10,387 bases of DNA, taken from Bacteroidales bacterium. GTDB taxonomy: Bacteria; Bacteroidota; Bacteroidia; Bacteroidales; UBA932. Shown one piece after another: positions 1-7,362 of the stretch. Numbering within the stretch: the first letter of the stretch is position 1; the number at the start of each line of letters is the position of its first letter. The notes beneath the pieces were generated by a model that made no database searches, was not told the origin of the DNA, and saw only the letters and a list, made by a program, of their open reading frames with translations. Location of the stretch: the NCBI GenBank assembly GCA_004555145.1, contig SFJB01000063.1, positions 1-10,387 on the forward strand, given 5' to 3'. Position numbers and translations under genes: made by a program.

Positions 1-13
1 AACCGTTAGTCCG

Positions 14-1558
14 ATGCCGAAAATGATAGAGATACTCGACACCACGCTGCGCGACGGAGAACAGACCGCCGGTGTCTCGTTCAATACGGACGAGAAGCTT
101 GCAATCGCCCAACTCCTGCTTCAGGAACTGAAAGTGGACAGGGTTGAAGTGGCTTCCGCCCGTGTCTCCAGGGGGGAGAGCGACGCCTTCGCCAGGATAT
201 GCTCCTGGGCTGCCGCGAACGGCTGCCTGGAAAGGGTTGAAGCTCTGGGCTTTGTGGACAGGGGCCGTTCCGTGGACTGGATTGCAGCCGGTGGGGGAAA
301 GGTGGTGAACATACTTTCCAAGGGCTCAAGCCGCCACCTCAGCAAGCAGCTGGGGAAGACGGTGCAGGAGCATATTGCTGATATTGAAGAAGTGCTTCAG
401 TTGGCATTGGACAAGGGATTGAGTGCCAACCTGTACCTTGAGGACTGGTCGAACGGAATCGTAGATTCTCCGGAGCACGTGTTTACTATGCTGGATGCGC
501 TTGGGAAGCTTCCTATCCGCCGGTTCATGCTCCCCGACACCCTGGGCGTGCTCAACCCGTGGAAGACGGAGGAGCTGTGTTCTCTGATGTGCAGCCGTTA
601 TCCTGAACTGCGTTTCGACTTCCACGCCCACAACGACTACGGACTTGCTGTCGCAAATTCCCTTGCCGCCGCACGTGCAGGCATCGGCGGTCTGCACACC
701 ACCGTGAACGGCCTGGGAGAGCGCAGCGGAAATGCTTCCGTAGCCAGCCTGCTTGCGTCGCTCAACGACCAGCTGCACATCGCCAACCATCTGGATGAGA
801 GCCGGCTCACGCATGTGTGCAAGTATGTCGAGAGCATCTCAGGCATACGCATCCCGGATAATGAACCCGTGGTTGGAGGCAATGTCTTCACCCAGAGCAG
901 CGGAGTGCATGCGGACGGCGACAACAAGGACAATCTCTACGCGAACAAGCTCCTCCCGCAGCGCTTCGGACGCACCAGGACCTATGCTCTCGGGAAGATG
1001 AGCGGCAAGGCGAATATCATCAACAATCTCGACAAACTGGGCATCAAACTTACTCCGGAGCAGGTGAAACTGGTCACCGCAAGGGTGGTGGAACTGGGCG
1101 ACAAGAAGGAGGCGATGACTGCCGAGGATCTTCCGTTCATTGTGGCAGATGTGCTCAAAAGTGCCTCTGCGGCCACTGTGGACAATATCCACGTGGTGAA
1201 CTATTCCCTCCAGCTCGCGCGCGGTATGCGTCCGGTGGCAATATTGAAGCTCAGCATACACGGCAAGGAGTATGAGGCTTCGGCCCCGGGTGACGGACAG
1301 TACGATGCCTTCATGAAGGCGCTCTGGTCAATTTATACCAGACTGGGCAAGGACCATCCCGTGCTCACTGACTACCAGGTCAGCATCCCTCCGGGAGGCA
1401 AAACTGATGCTCTCGTGGCCACTACCATTACCTGGAAGGGACCGAATGGAGAGTTCAAGACAAGAGGCATCGATTCTGACCAGACAGAAGCTGCCATCAA
1501 GGCTACGGTCAAGATGCTCAACATAGTGGAAAACATCAACTTATCCGAATTGAAATGA
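14..1558 (+). CDS. 2-isopropylmalate synthase / (R)-citramalate synthase family protein
   Basis: This enzyme condenses acetyl-CoA with a 2-oxo acid. The acceptor is either 2-oxoisovalerate (leucine pathway, LeuA) or pyruvate (isoleucine pathway, CimA). The 514-residue length fits the family. The TIM barrel carries DTTLRDGEQ (residues 9-17, catalytic R13 and D14), the metal-binding HAHND (204-208), GERSGN (235-240) and SGVHADG (296-302). Residues from about 390 to 505 look like the LeuA-type C-terminal regulatory domain, so end-product feedback is likely. The usual IPMS signature after the barrel's central strands is replaced by LEDWSNG (142-148). From memory, gut Bacteroides carry a second leuA-like gene beside leuB, in addition to canonical leuA, and this looks like that type. 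I therefore leave the symbol empty: citramalate synthase is a serious alternative. There is no clear ribosome binding site, and ATG at 23 is a possible alternative start. Its stop codon overlaps the leuB start by 4 bases. A TAG at 7-9 may end an upstream gene. Confidence 0.88.
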   Translation: MPKMIEILDTTLRDGEQTAGVSFNTDEKLAIAQLLLQELKVDRVEVASARVSRGESDAFARICSWAAANGCLERVEALGFVDRGRSVDWIAAGGGKVVNILSKGSSRHLSKQLGKTVQEHIADIEEVLQLALDKGLSANLYLEDWSNGIVDSPEHVFTMLDALGKLPIRRFMLPDTLGVLNPWKTEELCSLMCSRYPELRFDFHAHNDYGLAVANSLAAARAGIGGLHTTVNGLGERSGNASVASLLASLNDQLHIANHLDESRLTHVCKYVESISGIRIPDNEPVVGGNVFTQSSGVHADGDNKDNLYANKLLPQRFGRTRTYALGKMSGKANIINNLDKLGIKLTPEQVKLVTARVVELGDKKEAMTAEDLPFIVADVLKSASAATVDNIHVVNYSLQLARGMRPVAILKLSIHGKEYEASAPGDGQYDAFMKALWSIYTRLGKDHPVLTDYQVSIPPGGKTDALVATTITWKGPNGEFKTRGIDSDQTEAAIKATVKMLNIVENINLSELK

Positions 1559-2622
1559 AACTGAGAATAGCAAAGCTTCCGGGAGACGGCATAGGTCCGG
1601 AAGTAGTGGAACAGGCCGTCAAGGCAATAGATGCAGTATGCCGACGTTTCGGACACGAGGTGGAGTACAGCTTCGCGAGCGTGGGCGCGTGCGCTATAGA
1701 CAAATACGGTTCGGCCTTCCCTGAGGAGACCTACCGCACCTGCCTGGAAAGCGATGCAGTGCTTTTCGGCGCAGTGGGTGACCCGAAATATGACAACGAC
1801 CCCACTGCAAAAGTGCGCCCTGAGCAGGGCTTGCTTGCTATGCGCAAGCAGTTGGGCCTTTACGCGAACCTCAGGCCTGTGGAGACTTTCGCAAGTCTGG
1901 TGCACAAGTCACCTCTGAAGGAAGAACTCGTGAACGGGGCGGATTTCGTCTGTGTCAGGGAACTCACAGGAGGTATGTATTTCGGTGAGAAGGGCCGTCT
2001 GGACGGGGGAGATACCGCCTATGACACCAATATCTATCATCGCTACGAGGTTGAACGCATACTCCGCTACGCCTTTGAGCTTGCAGGTCTGCGCCGCAGG
2101 CATCTCACAGTGGTGGACAAGGCTAATGTGCTCGAATCTTCACGTCTCTGGCGCCAGGTGGCCCAGGAGATGGCTCCTGAATATCCTGAGATCGAGACCG
2201 ACTATATGTATGTGGACAACGCAGCCATGAAACTCATCACCTGCCCGAAGTTCTTCGATGTGCTTGTCACCGAGAATACCTTCGGAGACATACTTACCGA
2301 TGAGGCAAGCTGCATCTCCGGCTCCATGGGCCTGCTGGCTTCCGCTTCCATAGGCGAAAAGACCGGAGTGTTCGAGCCTATACACGGTTCCTACCCTCAG
2401 GCTGCCGGGAAGAACATAGCCAACCCTCTGGCAACCATACTTTCCGCTGCTATGATGCTGGAATATGCATTCAAACTCAAGGAGGAGGGAGCAGCCATAA
2501 GGAAGGCGGTTGCAGAGAGCATAGAGAACAACATAGTCACCGAGGATCTGGCCGCGGCAGGCAAGGCATATTCCACCTCAGAAGTGGGTGACTGGGTGGC
2601 ATCAAGGATAGAAAACAAGTAA
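1555..2622 (+). CDS. leuB: 3-isopropylmalate dehydrogenase
   Basis: LeuB oxidises and decarboxylates (2R,3S)-3-isopropylmalate to 2-oxoisocaproate with NAD, the third step specific to leucine. The same enzyme class also handles 3-methylmalate in the citramalate route to isoleucine. The 355-residue product is full length. Visible signatures are [10 protein letters not shown] (8-17); the substrate-binding arginines in the stretch 97-107 and at R135 ([11 protein letters not shown]); Y142; K189 in [10 protein letters not shown]; and the Mg-binding aspartates D221, D245 and D249 (the last two in [10 protein letters not shown]). The NAD-binding stretch starts [14 protein letters not shown] (274-287). 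The start lies inside an ATGA overlap with the upstream synthase, which points to translational coupling. Close linkage to a LeuA/CimA-type synthase supports the assignment over isocitrate or tartrate dehydrogenase relatives. Confidence 0.96.
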   Translation: MKLRIAKLPGDGIGPEVVEQAVKAIDAVCRRFGHEVEYSFASVGACAIDKYGSAFPEETYRTCLESDAVLFGAVGDPKYDNDPTAKVRPEQGLLAMRKQLGLYANLRPVETFASLVHKSPLKEELVNGADFVCVRELTGGMYFGEKGRLDGGDTAYDTNIYHRYEVERILRYAFELAGLRRRHLTVVDKANVLESSRLWRQVAQEMAPEYPEIETDYMYVDNAAMKLITCPKFFDVLVTENTFGDILTDEASCISGSMGLLASASIGEKTGVFEPIHGSYPQAAGKNIANPLATILSAAMMLEYAFKLKEEGAAIRKAVAESIENNIVTEDLAAAGKAYSTSEVGDWVASRIENK

Positions 2623-2630
2623 AGGAGGAA
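2621..2630 (+). promoter_or_regulatory. Strong Shine-Dalgarno site for ilvE
   Basis: The sequence AAAGGAGGAA begins one base after the first A of the leuB TAA stop and leaves 7 bases between AGGAGG and the ilvE ATG at 2636. It is the only near-perfect Shine-Dalgarno match at any gene junction in the operon. Bacteroidota usually rely little on this element, so it stands out. It fixes the ilvE start and suggests ilvE is initiated independently of leuB translation. Confidence 0.8.
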
Positions 2631-2635
2631 TAATT

Positions 2636-3673
2636 ATGCAAGAATTGGATTGGAGCAATCTGTCTTTCGCTTACAGAAAGACCAACGCTGTCATCGTCAG
2701 CAGGTACAAGGATGGAAAATGGTCGGCCCCGGAGGTGTCCAGGGATTTCGACTTCCATTTCAATGCTTTTGCCGGAGTCTTCCATTACGGCAATTCCTGT
2801 TTTGAAGGTCTGAAGGCGTTCAGGGGAGCTGACGGCAAGGTCAGGCTTTTCCGTCCTGACGAGAATGCCGCCCGAATCAGGCGCAGTGCCACCCGTCTGG
2901 GTATGGCCGCCCCTACAGACGAGATGTTTATCGAGATGTGCAAGATGTGCGTGAGGGAGAATATTGATTTCCTGCCGCCTTTCGGCTACAACGCTTCGAT
3001 GTATGTGCGTCCTGTCCTGGAAGGTGTGAATCCTCAGATCAACATAGTTCCTTCCGATGAGGTGATATTCGCTGTAATGTGCCTTCCTGTAGGCAATTAC
3101 TCAAAAGCAGGCAGTCTCTGTCCTGTGGATGCCGTGATTTCGCGCAACTATGACAGAGCCGCTCCCAACGGCACCGGTTCCTACAAGATCAGCGCCAACT
3201 ACGCGATGTCGCTCTACCCTTACACCCTTGCCCACGAACTCGGGTACACGGAACTGCTCTTCCTCGACCCAGCCACCAAGACCAGGGTCGATGAGTTCGG
3301 CTCCTCCAATTTCATCGGTATCAAGGGTGATACCTATGTGACCCCGCTTTCCGACAGCGTGCTCCCGTCCATCACCAACAAGAGCCTGCGCCAGCTCGCG
3401 CGTGACCTTGGGATGAAGGTGGAGAAGAGGGTGGTGCCGGTGGAGGAGATTGCCGAGTTCGATGAGATCAACGCCTGCGGTACCGCCGTGGTAATCACGC
3501 CTATACGCAGCATAACCGACAAGCCGTCACTGGAGAGTGAGCAGGTGCTGAGGAAGTACGAAATCGGCTCTCCTGACGAATGCGGTCCGATGAGCCGCAA
3601 GCTCTACCAGCTCATCAGAGGCATACAGAATGGAGAAGAGCAGGATCTGCACGGATGGTGCTTTGAAGTCTAG
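2636..3673 (+). CDS. ilvE: Branched-chain amino acid aminotransferase
   Basis: IlvE is a fold-type IV PLP enzyme that carries out the last step of leucine, isoleucine and valine synthesis: transamination between glutamate and the branched-chain 2-oxo acid. The 345-residue product shows the family motif HYGNSCFEGLKAFR (50-63). The PLP lysine is K184 in GTGSYKISANYA. The acidic residue expected to hold the pyridine nitrogen is E220 in DEFGSSNF, and the phosphate-binding loop includes ACGTAVVITPI (280-290). The length and these motifs match the larger type of BCAT (the eukaryotic-like group) rather than the shorter E. coli IlvE. The start is set by a strong Shine-Dalgarno site 7 bases upstream. 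Following leuB by 13 bases, it completes the branched-chain block of the operon. D-amino acid transaminase and 4-amino-4-deoxychorismate lyase share the fold but are shorter and lack this motif set. Confidence 0.95.
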   Translation: MQELDWSNLSFAYRKTNAVIVSRYKDGKWSAPEVSRDFDFHFNAFAGVFHYGNSCFEGLKAFRGADGKVRLFRPDENAARIRRSATRLGMAAPTDEMFIEMCKMCVRENIDFLPPFGYNASMYVRPVLEGVNPQINIVPSDEVIFAVMCLPVGNYSKAGSLCPVDAVISRNYDRAAPNGTGSYKISANYAMSLYPYTLAHELGYTELLFLDPATKTRVDEFGSSNFIGIKGDTYVTPLSDSVLPSITNKSLRQLARDLGMKVEKRVVPVEEIAEFDEINACGTAVVITPIRSITDKPSLESEQVLRKYEIGSPDECGPMSRKLYQLIRGIQNGEEQDLHGWCFEV

Positions 3674-3676
3674 TAT

Positions 3677-4993
3677 ATGAAGCTTTTCAGCGAAGAACTT
3701 GTGCGTGAGGCCTGCGCTGCCTGCAATATCAGCGACCTCTCCAAGGCTACGATAGGGGAGGTGCTGCTCACTGCGCAATACCTTGAAAACAAGACAGGTA
3801 TACCCTTTGTCCGTATGGATCAGGGCTCTCCGGGATTGCCTGCGAACCGGGTTGGAATCGAGGCGGAGAAGCGTGCTCTGGACAGTGGGGTGGCGTCACA
3901 GTACCCTGCAGCTGCCGGCGTGCCGGAACTCAAGCAGGCAGCTTCCCGTTTCGTGAAAGCCTTCATAAACGTGGACATAAGTCCCCGCAGCTGCGTGCCT
4001 ACGACCGGCTCCGTGGCGGCATCCTTCGCCTGCTTCATAGCCTGCACCCAGCGTATTCCCGGCAAGGACAAGGTTCTCTTCATAGACCCGGGTTTCCCTA
4101 TTCAGAAATCCCAGTTAAGGGTGCTGGGCGTGGAATGGAGGGAGTTCGACATCTATCCTTACCGTGGGGCGGAGAAACTGCGTTCGCGTCTGGAGGAGGA
4201 ACTTGCTTCCGGAGATATAGCCGCCATCATCTATTCAAACCCCAACAATCCGGCTTGGATATGCCTGGATGAAGGTGAATTGCAGGTGATAGGAGAACTT
4301 GCCACTAAATACGACGCTGTAGTGCTGGAGGATCTTGCGTATTTCTGTATGGACTACCGCAAGGATCTCGGTCATCCGTTCTGCGAACCTTACCTTCCGA
4401 CAGTTGCGCGCTACACAGACAACTATATCCTTATGCTGTCTTCATCCAAGATATTCAGCTATGCCGGTCAGCGCATCGCTATGGCCTGCATCTCCGACAG
4501 ACTGTTCGAGAAGCAGTATCCGGCCCTGGCGCAAAGGTATAAGGATGCTGGTGTGTTTGGCGTAAGTCTCACTGCGTCAATATTATATATGATAACCAGC
4601 GGTTGCACTTCCACCACCCAGTACGCCTATGCGGAGATGATGAACCAGGCTTGTGACGGGAAAATCGATTTCGTGGAGGATACGCGCGAGTATGCCCGCA
4701 GGGCAGCGAGGATGAAGGAGATATTCCTAAGCCACGGTTTCCACATAGTCTATGACATGGATGTGAATGATAAGGTGGGAGATGGCTTCTTCTTCACCAT
4801 AGGCTACGACGGACTGAGCGGGGACGAACTTGTGGTGGAGCTTATGCACTATGGCGTGAGTGGCATTAGCTTGTCCACTACCGGAAGCCACAAGGAGGGA
4901 GTTCGCGCCTGCACCAGCCGTATGAGGGAGGAACTCTATCCCGTTCTTGACGAGAGAATGGCGGCATTCCAGAAAGATCATCCTAAAGACTGA
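3677..4993 (+). CDS. Class I/II PLP-dependent aminotransferase, substrate unknown
   Basis: This is a fold-type I aminotransferase of 438 residues. The PLP-lysine motif is SSSKIFSYAGQR (K258, with R266 for the phosphate). SNPNNPAW (187-194) is the cofactor-ring motif, and the aspartate and tyrosine of LEDLAYF are D219 and Y222. R410 and R415 are candidates for the substrate carboxylate. The N-terminal region contains MDQGSPGLP (47-55) and YPAAAGVPELK (76-86). It is not a recognisable LL-diaminopimelate aminotransferase, because the N-terminal DapL signature is missing. It starts 3 bases after ilvE and ends 3 bases before the metX-family gene, so it sits exactly between the branched-chain and aspartate-family halves of the operon. 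Plausible roles are aspartate/oxaloacetate exchange, an aromatic or methionine aminotransferase, or a diaminopimelate-pathway step. None can be read from the sequence. The aminotransferase fold is sure; the substrate is open. Confidence 0.9.
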   Translation: MKLFSEELVREACAACNISDLSKATIGEVLLTAQYLENKTGIPFVRMDQGSPGLPANRVGIEAEKRALDSGVASQYPAAAGVPELKQAASRFVKAFINVDISPRSCVPTTGSVAASFACFIACTQRIPGKDKVLFIDPGFPIQKSQLRVLGVEWREFDIYPYRGAEKLRSRLEEELASGDIAAIIYSNPNNPAWICLDEGELQVIGELATKYDAVVLEDLAYFCMDYRKDLGHPFCEPYLPTVARYTDNYILMLSSSKIFSYAGQRIAMACISDRLFEKQYPALAQRYKDAGVFGVSLTASILYMITSGCTSTTQYAYAEMMNQACDGKIDFVEDTREYARRAARMKEIFLSHGFHIVYDMDVNDKVGDGFFFTIGYDGLSGDELVVELMHYGVSGISLSTTGSHKEGVRACTSRMREELYPVLDERMAAFQKDHPKD

Positions 4994-4996
4994 TTT

Positions 4997-6046
4997 ATGA
5001 AAATCAACAAGTTGCATATTTCTTCCGAATTCCGTTTCGAGTGTGGTGATACGCTTCCTGAACTGGATCTTGTATATCATACCTCCGAGAGGGAATACAG
5101 GAAAGGGGACAAGGTGCTGTGGATATGTCACGCGCTTACCGGTAACTCCGACCCGGAGGACTGGTGGCCTCAGATGGTGGGTGACGGTCTGCTTTTCGAC
5201 AGTTCGCGCTACTTCATAGTATGCGTGAATATGCTCTGCTCCCCTTATGGTTCAAGCGGCCCGGCGAGCATCAATCCCCTCACCGGGAAACCCTATCTTA
5301 TGAGCTTTCCCCAGACTACGGTCAGGGATATAGTAAATGCAAATATCCTGGTGCGCAAATTCCTGGGAATCGAGAAGATAGACCTTATGGTGGGCCCGTC
5401 CATCGGAGGTTTTCAGGCCTTGGAATGGGTTATTATGGAACCGGATGTGGTGAAGGAAGTAGTCTTCCTGGCTACGGCGACCAAGGTGACTCCATTTATG
5501 ACTGCTCTCAACGAATCGCAGAGGATGGCACTGCTTGCCGACCACAGTTTTACGGCTGCCGAGAGTCTTGACGGCGGCAGGAAAGGCCTGGCATGCGCCC
5601 GTAGCATTGCCCTGATATCCTACAGGACCTTTGACGGATACAACCTTACCCAGTCGGAAGAAGACGACAACTGCCTTTTCGCGGACCGTGCTGCATCTTA
5701 TCAGCGCTACCAGGGCAAGAAACTGGTAAAGCGCTTCGATGCCTACAGCTATTGGTACCTCACCCGCACCCTCGACAGCCAGAACGTTGGCCGAGGCCGT
5801 GGGGGAGTGGTGAAAGCACTTTCCGGAATCAAGGCAAGATGTTTGGTTATCAGCATAGACAGTGATATGCTTTTCCCTCCTAAACACGGAAAGGCTACTG
5901 TCGCTGCGCTCGGAAATGCCGAGTACAGGGAACTTTCGTCGCTCTTCGGTCACGACGGCTTCCTGATAGAGAAGGAAAGTCTTTGCCATCTCCTCAGGCC
6001 TGTGGTGGAAAGAGCCTTAAATGACAAAACAACTAACGAAATATGA
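4997..6046 (+). CDS. metX: Homoserine O-acyltransferase, MetX family
   Basis: MetX-type alpha/beta-hydrolase-fold enzymes acylate the hydroxyl of L-homoserine with acetyl-CoA or succinyl-CoA, the first step committed to methionine. The 349-residue product shows the oxyanion-side motif CHALTGN (44-50) and the conserved YGSSGPASINP (84-94). The nucleophile elbow is VGPSIGGFQALEW (132-144, S135). The family arginine region is NVGRGRGG (263-270), the acid IDSDMLFPP (D290) and the histidine GHDGFL (H319). These place it in the MetX family rather than among general esterases. The usual elbow GGSMGG reads GPSIGG here, with proline just before the nucleophile. Acetyl versus succinyl specificity depends on a few active-site residues and cannot be settled by eye. 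The start is 3 bases after the aminotransferase; the end overlaps lysC by 4 bases (ATGA). Its neighbours in aspartate metabolism fit a homoserine substrate. Confidence 0.9.
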   Translation: MKINKLHISSEFRFECGDTLPELDLVYHTSEREYRKGDKVLWICHALTGNSDPEDWWPQMVGDGLLFDSSRYFIVCVNMLCSPYGSSGPASINPLTGKPYLMSFPQTTVRDIVNANILVRKFLGIEKIDLMVGPSIGGFQALEWVIMEPDVVKEVVFLATATKVTPFMTALNESQRMALLADHSFTAAESLDGGRKGLACARSIALISYRTFDGYNLTQSEEDDNCLFADRAASYQRYQGKKLVKRFDAYSYWYLTRTLDSQNVGRGRGGVVKALSGIKARCLVISIDSDMLFPPKHGKATVAALGNAEYRELSSLFGHDGFLIEKESLCHLLRPVVERALNDKTTNEI

Positions 6047-7362
6047 AAGTAATGAAGTTCGGCGGAACCTCAGTCGGTTCTGCACAGAGAATCAAGAACG
6101 TGGCAGCGTTGATTACTGCCGAGAAAGGAAACTTCGTAGTGCTCTCCGCCATGTCGGGCACCACCAACAGCCTCGTGGAGATTTCCGATTATCTTTACAA
6201 CAAGAACCCGGAGGGCGCCAATGAGACAATTGCCAGGCTGCAGTCCCTCTATGAAAAGCACATAGATGGTCTGTATTCCAAAGAAGAGTTCAAGCAGAAG
6301 GCCTCCGAATACGCAGGCGGCGTTTTTGACTATCTCAAGAGCTTCACCAAGAATCTCTTCACCCAGACCGAGGAGAAACTTATCGTGGCTCAGGGGGAAC
6401 TCCTGTCCACGCATATGATGTATTACTATCTGCTCGAGCAGGGATATAAGCCGGTGCTGCTCAACGCCTTGGACTTTATGAAGACGGATTCCCAGGGAGA
6501 GCCTGACAGCGGGTTCATCAAGGCGGGGCTAAAGGCTGCGCTCGCCGCATCTCCTGACGCGGAACTCTACATCACCCAGGGCTTCATATGCCGCAATCTG
6601 CACGGGGAGGTGGATAACCTGCTGCGCGGAGGTTCCGATTACACGGCTTCGCTCTGCGGTGCCGCGCTGGAGGCGGAGGAAATCCAGATATGGACGGATA
6701 TCGACGGTATGCACAACAATGACCCGCGCGTGGTGGACGGTACCACTGCAGTACGCCACCTGCATTTTGACGAGGCTGCGGAACTCGGGTACTTCGGTGC
6801 CAAGATACTCCATCCTACCTGCATTCAGCCTGCGCGCTACGCAAACATTCCGGTACGCCTGCTCAACACTATGGATCCTCAGGCTCCCGGCACCATCATC
6901 AACAATATCAAGGAATGCGGCAGCATAAAGGCAATTGCTGCGAAGGACAATATTACCGCAATACGCATCAAGTCTTCGCGTATGCTCCTTGCCCACGGAT
7001 TCCTGCGCAAGGTGTTCGAGATTTTCGAGAGTTACCAGACATCCATAGATATGATATGCACATCTGAAGTGGGAGTTTCGATGTCAATAGACAATACCTT
7101 GCACCTCAATGAGATAGTTCACGACCTGAAGAAGTACGGAACTGTGAGCGTCGACCTGGATATGTGCATAGTCTGCGTAGTGGGCGATATGGATTGGGAG
7201 AACGTGGGCTTCGAGACCCGCGCGATGGAGGCGATGAAGGACATTCCTGTGCGTATGATTTCTTACGGCGGAAGCAACAACAACATCTCCTTCCTTGTAC
7301 GCGGGGAGGACAAGAACAGGACTCTGCGCTCCCTGAGCAAATGCCTTTTCGAGAATGCTTAA
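6043..7362 (+). CDS. lysC: Aspartate kinase, monofunctional, lysine-sensitive type
   Basis: Aspartokinase phosphorylates L-aspartate with ATP, the entry to lysine, methionine and threonine. The 439-residue product begins with the nucleotide-binding KFGGTSVG (5-12). It continues with the aspartate/ATP-site segments GFICRN (180-185), LLRGGSDYTAS (193-203), WTDIDGMHNNDPR (217-229) and a conserved AAELGYFGAKILHP (245-258). Two ACT domains follow (about 300-375 and 375-439). The first ACT domain closely resembles that of E. coli LysC, including M314, GFL (319-321), D336 and TSEV (340-343), residues that in the E. coli enzyme form or border the lysine site. Lysine feedback is therefore inferred. 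There is no homoserine dehydrogenase domain, unlike ThrA. Its start overlaps the metX stop by 4 bases and its end overlaps lysA by 8, so translation of all three is probably coupled. Confidence 0.96.
   Translation: MKVMKFGGTSVGSAQRIKNVAALITAEKGNFVVLSAMSGTTNSLVEISDYLYNKNPEGANETIARLQSLYEKHIDGLYSKEEFKQKASEYAGGVFDYLKSFTKNLFTQTEEKLIVAQGELLSTHMMYYYLLEQGYKPVLLNALDFMKTDSQGEPDSGFIKAGLKAALAASPDAELYITQGFICRNLHGEVDNLLRGGSDYTASLCGAALEAEEIQIWTDIDGMHNNDPRVVDGTTAVRHLHFDEAAELGYFGAKILHPTCIQPARYANIPVRLLNTMDPQAPGTIINNIKECGSIKAIAAKDNITAIRIKSSRMLLAHGFLRKVFEIFESYQTSIDMICTSEVGVSMSIDNTLHLNEIVHDLKKYGTVSVDLDMCIVCVVGDMDWENVGFETRAMEAMKDIPVRMISYGGSNNNISFLVRGEDKNRTLRSLSKCLFENA

Noticed and set aside
1..13. End of an upstream gene, possibly leuD, with a TAG at 7-9
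   Set aside because: Only two codons would be visible, which is too little to support a feature.
326..814. Open frame of 162 codons on the minus strand inside the LeuA-family gene
   Set aside because: It has no domain, no promoter or start signal of note, and is fully overlapped by a well-supported gene.
3677..4993. LL-diaminopimelate aminotransferase (DapL)
   Set aside because: The N-terminal glycine-rich signature of DapL is missing and the cofactor-ring motif differs, so the lysine-gene neighbours alone do not justify that name.
5252..5989. Long open frame of 245 codons on the minus strand across the metX-family gene
   Set aside because: It lies wholly opposite a gene with intact family motifs, has no recognisable domain, and its length follows from the codon bias of the sense gene.
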